From Glomus cerebriforme (lineage: Eukaryota; Glomeromycota; Glomeromycetes; Glomerales; Glomeraceae), in contig QKYT01000298.1 of NCBI GenBank assembly GCA_003550305.1, positions 15,738 to 74,431 on the forward strand: a stretch of DNA of 58,694 bases. The letters run 5' to 3'. The translations under genes were made by a program, and so were the position numbers. The notes beneath the pieces are model-generated. The model made no database searches and was not told the DNA's origin. It saw only the letters and a list, made by a program, of their open reading frames with translations. The stretch's first letter is position 1. The number at the start of each line of letters is the position of its first letter. Of the stretch, positions 1 through 13,049 are shown piece by piece.

Positions 1-1349
1 AATATTTTTAAAATGATTTATATTTATCACCAAGGTGATGTTTTGTTATTGTGACCATAATTATCTAATCTACCGTAATTATTAAATTTTGCAAATAATA
101 NAATGCCTAATTTGTATAATTACTTGANTTTATATTTTTAAGGAATNNAAAAATAANACAAAGAGTTCTTATTNTANAGTATTAAGTATTTCAATCATGT
201 ATTTACTGTATTGATTTAAGTTTTTCTAAAATATCAAATCAGTATTTCAATTAATTAAAATTTTTTTATAAAGGGAAGTGAACTGAACCGATCAGAACCC
301 TAAATGTAAATTTATTTATATTTATAATCAAATCTATAAGTCAACTTTTATTAAAGATACATTTATTAAAAAACTTAATTTTTTTTTTATTAATATTTTA
401 TATTTAAAAAATAAAAATTTTGAAAATAAAATTAATAAATTTGCAAAGAAATTTATTTTTAAAATAATTAAGAATATTAGATTTATAATTATGCATTATA
501 AATTTAGTGTAATAATTTAATGCAAATACCTTAAAAGCAAATACTCATCACATTTTATTTATTCAAAAGATATTTATACTACTATTAGAAAATTTTATTC
601 AAATAATAAATTTTTATTAAATGATATAGTCCAAATTTTAAACTGGCTTATTAATTAATGTTTTAATCTAAGGATATTTATTATTTATTTATTTAATTTA
701 GTTAAAATCTGCAATTTATTAATTACTAGGGAAAGGTGAACTGTTATTAAGTTCAGAGTAAGAGAGTTTTGATTATTGAACACATGATAAATGGATGCTT
801 ACTTTATTGAAATCATTGTATAATAGGAACTAATAATCCATTGACTTAAAAATTGAGCAGACGGACAAATATACATCGGATATAAAAATATATAGTCTTA
901 TGCTAATGCTCTGGACTAATTAGAAAAATCTGCTAGATAATGGATATTTGAAAAATATCTGTTAAAAATCATATCCATTTGTATAAGATTCCAGTCTTTT
1001 TTAAAAGTCAGAAGTTTTTAGGAATAAAGTCATATAACTCTTATTATTATAATTATAATATTAACCTAAATTTTTGGCAATTTATATAATTAATAATGTA
1101 ATATTAAAAGTATCAATTGGAATATTAAAAACAACAACTAGTAGAAGTAAATATGAAACTTAAAAAAAATAAAAAAAAAAAATATGATTATTATAAAATA
1201 TTTAATACTGACAGATAACTTTAAATTGAATTTATTATTATTCACCATTTAAGAAATCTAATCTATTAATATATCTATTATTTGTATAATTGCCAGATGA
1301 TGAATATCCATTAAAAAATTGGATAATGAGTAAATAGATTGGAATACTA
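1..1349. other. AT-rich gene-free DNA with assembly gaps
   Basis: No open frame or splice-consistent gene is visible. The first 180 bases contain scattered single Ns. Long A/T runs and low complexity suggest decayed transposon DNA, but no coding similarity could be recognised. Confidence 0.6.
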
Positions 1350-1619
1350 TCTATATAATTAAAAAAATTTGTGTGTAACGATAACGTTTAGATTAACAAT
1401 ATAAATAATCACATTATAAATGTGTAACATAGTCACGTGATGTTACACAATATCCAAAAAAGGCAATTTTATTTCCTACGAAAATTGGATCAAATGGTAG
1501 TACAAAGTTACACGAAATTCCAAAAAAGGAAATTGATGTGCATACACATAATTCTGGCCGGAATTAAAAATTATAAATAAAATTTAAAACCCGTTGCAAA
1601 GCAACGGGCAGCAAACTAG
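1350..1619 (+). mobile_element. Short non-autonomous Helitron-type element
   Basis: The right end has the canonical Helitron 3' terminus: a perfect 8-bp stem (CCCGTTGC, loop AAA, GCAACGGG at 1590-1608), seven bases later CTAG (1616-1619), then a host T at 1620. The left end is proposed at the TC of TCTATATAATT after an A at 1349, which would give insertion between A and T with no target duplication, as Helitrons do. No coding capacity is present, so it must be mobilised in trans. The 3' end is strongly supported; the 5' end is a guess from the AT/TC rule. Confidence 0.7.
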
Positions 1620-4587
1620 TTATTAATTAATAAAAAGATATGAATCCTTAATAGATTGTAATTCAGGAATGGGATAAAAATAATATTTTGACATATTTGT
1701 TTTAAATATCACTAATTCAAGTAGAAAATTAGATATATTACTTTGATTATGTTCTTAATGATATAACTTATAAAACTAACTGATATAATATAGTATTATC
1801 ATTATTTGTTAATTTTGATAATGAATAATAAAATATTTTATTAGTTTAAGTTTTTTTGATTAATAAAAATCTTGAATTACATATATAGATATTTAAATAG
1901 CTATAAATATTGCAGTTTAATAAGTTTTTTTATTAACATATCTGATTTATTATATTTATTATATTACTTAAAATATTTATAAAAATTTTAAAAAGTTATT
2001 AAATGATGATTATTAGAGTTTTTTTAACAGTATTGCTAAAATTGTATTATTAAAGAAATTTTTTAGTAAAGATTTAATAAACTAATATAAAATTATCTCA
2101 AAGCTAAAGCTTATATAGAGTTTTTTTACAAATTAAAGTTATATTAGATTTATTGTTTCATTAAATTCAATTTTATTAGTAATTAGCTTTAAGGTAAAAT
2201 TTGTAAATGCTTATTTAAAGTATTTGTTATAAAATTCTAATATATTATTATATGATTTTATTTTTAAAATTCAAAGATTTTTTAATATATAAAATAAAAA
2301 AAATAAATATAAGTTTTGGTATTTATCAATATTTAATATCAAAAACCAAAGAATATAAATTTTTTATTCATAAAATTAATCAATATCTTTAAAATTTTTT
2401 TTCGATTACTATATTAAAAGTATATTAGTATAATGAAATAAGTTAATTATTATATTATTATTAAAATAAGATATAAAAATCATAATAAATAAATTAAATA
2501 AAAATAGATATTTTATTTGCTATTTTAAATTGGCTTATTCAATTTATTAGATTTAATAATATTAAAGAAGTATAATCAATTAATGTTAGCAATTCATTAA
2601 AGATTAAGCATTATATTTTATTATTATATAATAGAAGTTACATTTGTTTTTATTTTTTAATTATACAAAAAGGTATAATATGTAGATATTATTTTTAAGT
2701 AATATTATTAGTTACTAAAGAAGCTATTTTTTATATTTAATTTATTTCAATATAATGGTATAATATAAATAAAGATATATCACAAAAACTATTTTTGGTT
2801 GCTGATAAATATATATAAAAATATCAATATATTAATTATTTTAATAATTTTATGTCAAGTTTATATTTATTGAATAAAGTTTTACTATAGAATAATTCCA
2901 AATCAAAAAAACTTATTTAATTTATTATAAGAGTTTGCAAAGAATAAAGAAAAAAATTGATCAGATTCTAATAGTTTATAGTATGATAATATTATAAGTA
3001 ATAAAAGAATTCTAATTCTTTAGTACTAAAGTTACAAAATCCAAAGATGTTTTAAAGTTACCTTTAGAGTGAGAAAAGAAAATAAGATTATCTTTATTAT
3101 AAGATACAAATATTAAAAACTTATTATTTAGTTTATTAATATAAAAATTTATTATAAAAAGAAAAAAAAAAGAAAAATTATATTAATATCTAAAATCAAT
3201 AGTAAAATAAATAAAATAATACAGTAAATACAGTTATACAGACTGTTTGCAAATACTATATAGATCCGAAATTTGTCATTTCTGAAAATAAGCATTATAA
3301 AATATACCAAAAATAAGCATCCTGGCTAGCTAAAATTTTTATTTAAATAAAAACTATTCCACTTCTATAACAAAAAAAAAGTGCTTAATTTTGTAAATTT
3401 AATATAAAATAATACCTATATCCTATGAACAGTACACTATAAAGTGTCTTGCAACTTTTTATTCTTTTCAACAATCAATTATTTTAATTTGTTGTATGAT
3501 GTGAATGATGTGAGATCATTTGATGGGTAATTTTAATATTATAAAAGACATAATATTATGAAAAGTAGTCATAGTCTTGTAAGTATAATATATCCAGATG
3601 GGGTTTATCTAGACTTATTTAGAATGTAATAAAAGAAAGATATACAGTAATATTTATTTTTATTTAAAAAAAGAGGAATTCAATGTTTTTTTAGTTATTA
3701 ATAATGGGTTGATTACTTAGAATTGTGTACTAATAACTCGGGAATGTATCCATGAAATTAGTTTTCAAATACCAAAAGCCCAAATCTTATTCATAATAAG
3801 CGAAACATATTGAAATTTTGTGACCCAAGTTTATAATATTAAGATTCCAAAAAGAGTAAGCAAATCTGTGTACTGCAAATATCTACTATGTTGATTCGTT
3901 TATCAAGAATCAAATTTTATAAACAAAGGTAAATTTTTAAGTAAAATTTCGGTTCTCCATCAATAATCATCATCAATTATTTTTAAATATTCCAAGAAGT
4001 CAGAAGTGATTGTGTGATGATCTATCAGCATAATCCGAAAGTTTATTGATCTGCTTTAATCATATGCAGAAATCTACAATTGACATTATGACTTATCTTT
4101 GTTCAGTAGTAGTACTGACCATATGAGACATTTCGGTCGATTTTTTTTTTGGTATATGTATTCCTTTTGCGAATGCGTGAATTTTTACGGATCTATCAAG
4201 ACACAGAACTTCTATCAAGAAGTACAGTATATTTTTTTTTACTTAATTTTTCTGAAATCTGATTTACCGCAGAATTTGTTCTAGTTATCCAGAATAATTA
4301 CACATAATCATATGTACTGATGTAATCTACTTACACACAGCAAGATATTTCCGCCACACAAACAGCTTTATTTGGTCAAAAATTCCCTTTTCCGGAGACC
4401 TTTCAATGGCGCTAATGGCGTTTTCTTCCTTCAAACCCTTAATTGGGCCAAGCCTCATTCAATTTTGGCCGACCCGCGTTTCACAGATTAATTATAACTG
4501 CACTATCGAAAAAGTAGGAAACACAAAGACTAACAATTCTTTTCTTTTTTGCACTAAGTTAATCGTTTTTTACCTTTATTTCTATCA
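1620..4587. other. AT-rich intergenic / decayed repeat DNA
   Basis: Nothing codes here with confidence. The region from about 2.0 to 3.3 kb is extremely AT-rich, with short broken frames full of TAA/TAG. It may be a heavily mutated retroelement, but I could not match a domain. 3.5-4.5 kb is the likely promoter side of the following kinase gene. Confidence 0.5.
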
Positions 4588-6368
4588 ATGTCAAGCGTTG
4601 CAACTGTTCCTTGCCAGGTATATATTATTTTGAACTAAAGTTTTAATATAGTCTCAAAATTTTCAATTATTTATGGGATTCTTTGTACTTTATGGAAACT
4701 CGAATTCTAGTATAAAACTGGTAGAACACTGGGCCAGGGCACTTATGCTGTGGTAAAAGGTTAGTAATTCTTTTCGTTTGCTCTCTGAGTAATTACTGAA
4801 AATAGAATTGCCTTTGGCGCGTTGCTTTATAGTGGACATGCCTTTTGTGCCATGTTTCGTATCAAAACATGCTAATATTTTTTTAATTATTAATATATTT
4901 TTTCATTCGCGTTTTATAGAGGCTCAACATGTATGTGACTTTACTTCATAATTAAAAATATTAGAATATAATGTGAATGCGAATTATTTTGTTAGAATAT
5001 TTATCAGTAAAAAATATATTTTTTCAGATTAAGACGGGACAGTATTTTGCTGTCAAAATCATCAACAAAAAGTTAATGGAAGGTAGAGAGCATATGGTCC
5101 GAAACGAAATAAATGTCTTAAAGAAAGTTTCACAGGGGCATAGGAATATTCTAACATTGGTTGATTATTTTGAGACCGTGAATAATCGTAAGTTAATATA
5201 TATTTTTTTTTATACTTGTGTCAATGATTTTTATTTCATAATTACATTTTTTTTTTTTTTTACAGTTTATTTAGTCACAGATTATGCTTACGGTGGCGAA
5301 CTCTTTGATCGTATCTTGGCAAAAGGTAGTTATACTGAACGTGACGCGGCTAATCTCGTTAGAAATATAACGGAAGCTGTTGAATACTTGCATAAAAACG
5401 GAATAGTTCACAGAGGTGAGTTTATTTTTATTTTAAATCAACGATATTTGTTTCCTTTAAATTATCATTATTTATTTTAACACACAATTTATATAGATCT
5501 TAAGGTAACTAGAACAATAAAAAATTATCATTTCTCGCAGACTTAATCCTCTTTTCGTTCTGCAACTAATTATCGTCCCATTTTATAGCCAGAAAATCTT
5601 CTTTTTAAAACCACCGAAGAAGATTCCGATCTTCTTATTGCTGATTTTGGTCTTTCTCGAATCATCGATTCTGAAAAATTCCATGTTCTAACCACCACAT
5701 GTGGTACACCTGGTTATATGGTAATAATTAATTTTTATTGATGTGTGGCTTATTAGTGTTACATTAGAATAACGTTATTTTTTAGGCGCCCGAAATTTTC
5801 AAAAAATCTGGTCACGGTAAACCGGTAGATTTATGGGCTATTGGTGTAATCACATATTTTTTATTATGTGGTTTCACACCATTTGATAGGGAAACTACTA
5901 AAGAAGAGATGGAAGCCATCCTTCGAGCTGAGTATTCTTTTGAACCAGAATATTGGAATGGAATTAGCGATACTGGTAAAATTAGTTATAATTTATGCCT
6001 TGGGCCTTTAAGTTATAGTAATTAATTATTAAAGTATTTGTTTTATCATATCTGTAGCAAAAGATTTTATCAACAGATTATTGACTATCGATCCTTACAG
6101 TCGTCTTACTGCCACTGAAGCTTTAAAACATCCATGGCTTGCTGAACCTTTGGCTAGCCCAGTTGGTGAACCTCCAAATAGAGATTTATTGAACAATGTT
6201 CGAACCAATTTCAATGCTCGTAAAACATTCAAGAAGGCCGTTGATGCAGTTAAAGTTATTAATAGCCTTAGGAGTCATTCAAGAAGTACAAGTCTTGCCA
6301 ACTTATTAGAGAAGTCGAGATCAGAAGCAGATGAAGATGTTCAACAAGTTTTACTTGTTCAACAATAG
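4588..6368 (+). CDS. cmk1-like: Calcium/calmodulin-dependent protein kinase (CaMKI-like)
   Basis: Nine exons (4588-4617, 4711-4759, 4920-4930, 5028-5187, 5266-5415, 5497-5504, 5589-5720, 5786-5975, 6058-6368) sum to 1041 nt and give 346 aa. The product phosphorylates Ser/Thr after Ca2+/calmodulin binding. Visible motifs: glycine loop GQGTYA (about 18-23), ATP lysine K40 in FAVK, HRDLKPEN (132-139), DFG (155-157), activation loop ending CGTPGYMAPE (174-183) with candidate Thr171-173, and a C-terminal autoinhibitory/CaM-binding segment beginning NFNARKTFKKAVDAVK. This is the usual fungal CMK layout and length. The ATG at 4588 starts a 10-residue first exon ending VPCQ, which joins in phase to YKTGRTLG. 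Two internal exons are only 11 and 8 nt; the 8-nt exon encodes DLK of the catalytic HRDLK motif. Very high confidence in the family. Confidence 0.95.
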
Positions 6369-6831
6369 AAATTAATGATTATTTAAGATTAAATTTGGAA
6401 ACATATGGATAACAGAAAGAAATTTGTTGGTTTGACACGGGGGGTTTTTTTTTGGTTTGTGTTTATTTCAAATTTTCATTATTTATTTAGTAATTATCAT
6501 TCAATTCTCGATTTATAGTGATTTGTGTAATATTGAAAAATCTTTGTATGTAAACAATAATCTTGTATTTATTTATTATACATTATTTTGCTCCTCCTTT
6601 ATTGTGTAAATTGAAAAGAATGAAATGAATGAAATGATCGCTTTACATTTTTTTTTGATTATATTTAAATTAACAAACCCTTAAAAAACTAAATACTGTA
6701 TGTATGAAATACGTTATCGTAGTACAAATTGTTTATCTGTAATACATAAATAATATTTTAAAATTTAAATAAATAAAAGAATTTGGTTCATATTTCAACA
6801 AAACGATATTTTATTTGTTGTATATCCTATT

Positions 6832-7803
6832 ATGAACGAATTCATTAATTTTCGATCATTTATTATACCAAAAGAATACGAAGTAGAATTCTTTAATTCT
6901 GTTGTATCAATATATTGTTATTTTCCCGTTACTTTTTTATTCTTTTGCTTTTTTTCTAATGCATTTTATGGTAAGCTTATACAGTATATTATAATTTACT
7001 TTTTTTTGTAGTTTGTTTATTAATAAAAAAAATTTTCGTTTGTAGGAAAATTTCATGTAAAAAAATTTACATATTTAAACTTACCAGGAAAATTAGGATG
7101 GTTTATAATGGAATTGGTTTCACCAGCAACTTTCCTTTATAGTTTCTTGGCACCATCTCCATTCATCGACCATAACAATGAATCCTTGATTACTTCACCT
7201 TATAATACAACTCAAAAAATTCTTGCATCATTATATTTAATTCATTATTTTAATCGAACTGTCGTTTATACTTATAGAGCACCAAGTATTTCTCCAATAC
7301 ATTTATTAGTATTTTTTAGTTCGATAATATTTAATTTAATTAATGGTTATAGTAATGGTAGATGGATCTCGGTATTTGGTAATTACTCTGAGGAAAAATG
7401 CAAAGAACCATTATTTATTATAGGTGTTATAATCTATTTTATCGGAATGTGGATAAATATTGAACATGATAATATTTTATTTGAAATGAGAAAGAAAAAT
7501 TCATCATCAAAGAAATCAGAAAAAAGTTCTAAAATTGATGATAATTCTGTAAATGATAAGAAAAAATATTTTATTCCAAATGAAGGATTATTTAATTATA
7601 TTAGTTGTCCAAATTATCTCGGTGAAACAATTGAATGGATTGGATTCGCTATTGCTTGTTGGTATGATTTACCCGCATTATTATTTGCTTTAGCAACTCC
7701 TGCTAATTTGTTTCCTAGAGCAAGACAAACCTTAAAATGGTATAGAGAAAATTTTAAAGAATATCCAAAAGAAAGAAAAGCCATTATTCCTTTTGTTTGG
7801 TAA
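6832..7803 (+). CDS. 3-oxo-5-alpha-steroid 4-dehydrogenase family (SRD5A1/DET2-like) reductase
   Basis: Two exons (6832-6970, 7046-7803) give 298 aa. Members reduce the 4,5 double bond of 3-oxo steroids using NADPH in the ER membrane. After the splice the protein reads YGKFHVKKFTYLNLPGKLGW, typical of SRD5A enzymes, and the C-terminal half has NYISCPNYLGETIEWIGFA and ends KWYRENFKEYPKERKAIIPF, the family C-terminal signature. Several hydrophobic membrane segments are present. A lysine/serine-rich insert of about 25 residues (KKNSSSKKSEKSSKIDD) lies in a loop before the C-terminal domain and makes the protein longer than the roughly 260 aa of animal SRD5A1. The C-terminus fits SRD5A better than enoyl-CoA reductase TECR. 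Substrate in a fungus is unknown; a sterol is an inference. Confidence 0.9.
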
Positions 7804-8364
7804 AGATAAATTATTAAATTAGCCTTGTTTGGCAAGTTTGATTTGGGACATAAATACGCATTTTATATATCAGAAGTTATAATAATTTACAACGTTTGAA
7901 CGTGACTAAAAAACGTATATATATTTAAAATAACTGGTTATATTTTACTTGTATTTAAATAATAAAAGTTTATAAATTATATGATACTCTTCTTTGTTGA
8001 ATCTGAATATCTTATTTAACAACATTAATTATATAATATATTATATAATTTAGGGAGGATAAATTTTCGAGGACATTATATGAGAATATGACGTTTTTGT
8101 CTCAATTCTCACAGATATAAAAAAAATTTAGATATACTAACTAATTATTTATATTTGTGAGTTTAATGTAGATAATTGTATAATAATCATTTAAATTGGT
8201 TGGAAAAAAAAAGTCAAAAGGTGTACCAATATTTCGTCTGTAAACCTTTTAATAATTATATCTAGCGCTCTATGCTAAATTGTGAACATAAGTAGTTAAA
8301 AAAAAACAAAAAACAGTATTATCCATAAAAATAAAATAAAATTAAAAAAAGAATTATCATTGTT

Positions 8365-10147
8365 TCATTCCTTTGGATCATTGAAACCGAACACTTTTAA
8401 ACCAATATAATTTTTTTGATCTTGAATCCCTTCTTCATCACCAGCAAATGCCAAAAGATAACCTTTTGGATGCCATGCGACAGAATTAGTGGCAGCCATT
8501 GTTTTAATCCTGTAAACAGTTTTGCCAGTCTCTACATTTGACTATATAAAAACATAAAAGAGATTAGCGGAATGAAAAAATAAATTATATAAACGTTTTA
8601 CAACTTACAACAATAATATGTTCATCTTCAGAAGCTGCTGCTAAATAAACTCCATCATGAGTAAAACTAATCGTACGCACTGGGAATCTATTAAAAAAAA
8701 ATAGGTTCTTTTTCATCGAAAGTTATCTAAATTTTCAAGAACAAAATTTATGACTTACTCTAATTCTTTAAATGACCTCAGACAGACACATTCTTCAAGA
8801 TCCCACAATGTAACTAGAGCATCTGCTCCTCCAGCGGCTACATATCTACAAATAATAATAATATTATTGTATAATATACAATCGCAACATAATTATTTAA
8901 AACGTTAAGCTATGCATCAAATATAACAATAAAATTATCATGAGCTTACCGTTTTTTTGGATCAAAATCAATACAATAACAATTTGCAGTATGACCTCTA
9001 AGCACATGAACTGGCTGTAATGAAGGCCATTTCAATATTTTAATAGCTCCAGAACCAGTTGTTAAAAAGAACAACGAACAATCATGGTTCCAACTAATTT
9101 CATTAATCTTTCAAATAGGAAAATTTTGTTAATATAGAATAGATTAGAGACGTATTATTTAAAATCTTTAAAGTCTACTATACTACCTCATCTCTTATGT
9201 CATCGCCTTCCGCATAAGTTTTAACTATAACTGGTGATGGTTTATGTCTTGGATCGATAAATGAAATTTTATCATCCTTCCAAATTTTTGAATTAAGTTA
9301 GCAAGATTGATATTATAAGTACTGTTTAGTGATATTGTTTTTAACCAACCTTATCACCAACTGCAACCATTGAACCATCCCAACTCCAACTGATATTTAT
9401 ATTCTCTCCGTCGGTTTTCACGACATGGGTACATCGCTTTACATCTATTCGTTTCGTTTTAGTAAATTATCATATTTATGCAAATAAAACCTCATTAATT
9501 AAAAATATCATTAAGTCAACCAACCTCGCGTATCCCAGAATCTAACCGTCTTATCGGTCGAAGCTGTCGCTAGTTCGTGTGGCGATTGAGGACTCCAACA
9601 AAGTTGATCTACACTTTCTTCGTGCCCGAGTAACTTGATGGAATATTTTATGTCTTCCTAGAAAGGTTTAATATAACAAATTANNAAAAAAAAAAAAAAA
9701 AAAAATCCAGAGTGAAATAAAAATAATAATAACAAATATACACATTACTTGATCCGCTTCCCATAATCTCACAGTTTTATCAACGGAACCGCTTGCAAGT
9801 TTTCGACCGTCGCAATTCCAAGCTACTGTTCGTACTGTCTTTATATGGCCATTCAGAAGTTTGGTTCTACATTTTGCGAAGTATTCTTCTGGCTTTTGTT
9901 ATATAGCCATGTGAGTAGAATGATTCTCGTTCAGATTTTGTTATAATATTTGTGGTTGTTGGATAAAACCAAAATGGCGAGCCAAAGGACGAAACACATC
10001 CTATCCAGAATTTCTTACAGATTCGTTTCCCGAAGGACCTTGTGGTACTGGCTTTCTTGGCCCTTTTTTCGACGACGTTGGTGGTTGTGGAAGTGGTGCC
10101 ATATGATTATAGTAATTATTAAAAAGTGATGAATTTCCGTAAACCAT
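8365..10147 (-). CDS. THOC3/TEX1-like: THO complex subunit 3 (WD40 protein)
   Basis: Nine minus-strand exons (10147-10019, 9892-9749, 9657-9525, 9444-9350, 9276-9187, 9107-8950, 8845-8759, 8687-8609, 8541-8365) sum to 1092 nt, 363 aa, close to animal THOC3. It is a WD40 beta-propeller of the THO/TREX complex, which couples nuclear transcription to mRNA export. WD repeats begin at [12 protein letters not shown] and run to [19 protein letters not shown]. Diagnostic stretches are [20 protein letters not shown] followed by [19 protein letters not shown], which match THOC3 rather than other WD proteins. The first 40 residues are a proline/lysine-rich lead. A run of As with two Ns lies in intron 2 and does not touch coding sequence. 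It converges on the reductase gene with about 560 bp between stops. Confidence 0.93.
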
Positions 10148-10730
10148 TTTGGAAGTTTTTAAGTTTTCAAACAGCTGCAGGTCATTGATTCAATTTATAA
10201 TTTATAAAAATCAAAAATTATGTCATTAGTTTACACAATACTATTACATTAGTATTACATTTTTAGAAATCGTAGTAAAAAAAATTTATGCTATCTGATA
10301 TTAAATTTTAGACTAACGAACTCTAACAAAGCCAAAAGAGATTTGCTTCTTTGAAGTAAACCTTATATATTTAGTTTAAATAAAAACGAGTAGCTTACCA
10401 GATCAGCGAAAATTCTAAGAGCTGTGATTTCTAATACACAGAATATAACAGATTAAGATGAATATGTTCATTTACTAAAGACCTCAGAAAAAAACTGAAA
10501 CAACCTACAATTACCATTATACCTAATTAATGATAATTAAGTGACCACATAATATTATTTAAAGTTCGAATGTTCATTACGATTTTCATTTAAAAATTCT
10601 TATATGTAGAATAAAATTATTAATTCTTCTCATTTATGCTTTATAATTTATAATTAATCAAAAGTTGACATTGTACATTGATTTTGTATACATAATAAAA
10701 CAAAAAAAAAAGGTTTAAACAATAAATAGA

Positions 10731-12816
10731 TTAATCAGAAAAATCATTTTCTTTCGATACCCATGCGTAATCACCATTTCCTTCCTCAGAATGGATATGA
10801 TTTAACCATTGCTCGACACCGATAGCTTGATAATGTGACCGAGGAGAAGAGAAAAGATTATATACATGATGTCCACCCTAAACAAATGCGAAAAAGATTT
10901 AAAAATCAAAGGCTTAAAGAATAAATTTAAAAGTAATTGAAATAACAATTACCGGAATTGAAATAAATTGAATTTCGGCTTTACATTCTAGAATTATTAA
11001 TTGGATTGAAGATTAACGACCAAAGAATAATTATAAAAACAGAAAAAATCTCTTTCAAAAATCAATTACTTTTCTTGAATTCCTCAACGAAAATACTAGA
11101 TGATCTGAAAGGTACTGAAGTATCACGATCGCCACTAATTAAATTTAGTAATAATGTTACTAATCGATTCGAAATTTTTTTTCAAAAGGCTGTAAAACTT
11201 AAATAAAACTTACTGAAACACCAAAAATGGAACTGAATCGTCTTTTATAAGATGTAGTGGCGAATGTTCTTTCAAAAATGTTATGTCTTTTGTTTGTCGT
11301 CCCGCAATTTTCTTTGAAAAGTAATCTGAACCCCATAAATTCTGTTCGTCATCTACAAGATCTGTAATAGCATTAATCAAGACACAAGCTTTTACAGACG
11401 TGTCAACATTTTCGAAACCAGGTTGATATTCTGGCTTATTTGGTGTGAGTGCAAGCACCGCGGCGATCTGACCTCCCGCATCATCACCTTAAATGTTAGA
11501 TAAGGTTATAAATAACATATATGTCTTGAAGGAAAATGCAATAAATTATTTGGAAATTTACCTGCTACCGCTATGAATTTTGGATCTCCCCCAAAATGTT
11601 CGATGTTTTGTTTAACCCACCGCAAAGCTCGTTTAGCATCGATCAATTGAGCTGGATAGAAAGCTGTTGATGCAAGTCTGTAATTTATAGATACGACAAC
11701 CTGATGAAGAAATGAAATACGTTTTACCAGGTTATAATAAAAGTTTTATTTCAACAAGTATTTAATTATATTTACCCAACCAACTTCGGCCAAATGACGT
11801 ATCAATGGATATGGAGATGCTTTATCTCCTCTTATCCATTCACCTCCATGAATATACATCTAATAAACAGTTTTGATACCAATAAATTATTATAACCAAT
11901 AAAATAAAATAATAAAATATATCACGAATGACGTAAATTTACTCACGAAAACAGGTTTTGGAGTAGATCTGGATATATCCTTGCGGGCATAAATATCTAA
12001 TGTTAAATAATTTACTTGTTCGAATCCATCCTTTTTCGCTTCGGTTGCCTCTGAATGATTAACATAACAAACTGAAATAATAATGATAGATGTTATAACC
12101 GAGAATTTGAAATACTTATATAATTAAATCATATATATCTTACTATCGGCATATTGGAAAACATTTTGAGGAACAAAATGTGGAATCACCATTCTTTGCC
12201 AAAAAGTTTCACTGAAATTTTGATCCAAAAATTATATAAATATTTGAAATTATTAATGAATATAGTTAACAATTTCTTAATATATAAATACCTCGAAAAT
12301 GTTGGTAATTCTCTTTGATCTGAATACGACTGAATGGCTTGTTCAATGGCACGTCTTGCTTCATCTGCGTCAATGAAAATGACGACAAGTCTTTTATATA
12401 TAACAAAAGAGTATAAGTCAAAATAAATAGATTCAACCTACATAAGAATTAATTTGACTTAAAACCTTGAACACACCCAATCATATTTAGGAGATCAACT
12501 ATGTAAAAAAGCTGTGGAATAATTCCTCCTGTATATTATTGAATTAAAGAAAGAAGTCATTGAAATTATTAAAATTTATGGCCTAAAGTTATTTAGAATT
12601 TTTCGTAAACTTACTGAATACCCCGAGCATTGAGGCTATATTGATAAGAATAATTTTGAGAACTATAACAGGCAAGGGCCATTCAGAGATTAACGAGAGA
12701 CCAAAAACTACAAAGTGCTGTAGTCGGGGCACCACAGGTATTTTTCCTTCAACACTCGCATAAGTAAGACAAGCAAAGAGAAGTACAAGCGTATAGTAAA
12801 TAATTGCAAAAACCAT
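10731..12816 (-). CDS. Alpha/beta hydrolase (LipC/HSL-type), nucleophile Ser replaced by Asp
   Basis: Eleven exons (12816-12615, 12528-12466, 12364-12292, 12211-12144, 12071-11947, 11859-11776, 11700-11562, 11487-11214, 11134-11070, 10987-10953, 10877-10731) sum to 1275 nt, 424 aa. An N-terminal hydrophobic signal/anchor segment is followed by a second hydrophobic stretch, suggesting ER or membrane location. The esterase fold is clear: oxyanion-hole HGGEW (181-185), HFGGDPKFIAVAG before the nucleophile elbow, acid residue in HGDRDTSVP (Asp347) and catalytic His in GGHH (379-380). The elbow, normally G-x-S-A-G-G, reads GDDAGGQ, so the catalytic Ser is Asp254. A Ser codon cannot become GAT by one base change, so a single sequencing error is unlikely. 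The enzyme may be inactive or mechanistically altered. The MFCPIDILL extension upstream of 12816 is less likely than the start chosen. Confidence 0.88.
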
Positions 12817-13049
12817 GGTCAAAATTTTGTCAAAAAAAAAAAGCAAAATGTCTATTGGACAGAACAAGCGGAAGACGGGTATTTATTACGTGTGATGAGG
12901 ATCCGTGCAATTTTCACGTTCCAACATCTACCTAATTGGTCATTCATTAAAAAATTAGCTATTCACGTGATAACCAAATAAGATCAACTTTTGCCAAATA
13001 CAATCTGATATTCAGTACATACTGTATTTAGGTTTCTTTTAATTCACTT
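12817..13049. promoter_or_regulatory. Shared divergent promoter, hydrolase / UBA-protein genes
   Basis: Only 233 bp separate the two divergent start codons. No specific binding site can be named with confidence; the assignment rests on gene arrangement. Confidence 0.45.

Noticed and set aside
2480..2790. Possible Copia RNase H remnant
   Set aside because: A few residues resemble the region, but stops and extreme AT content make the match no better than chance.
4099..4284. 61-residue open frame before the kinase
   Set aside because: No domain, no splice link to the kinase and a poor start; likely chance.
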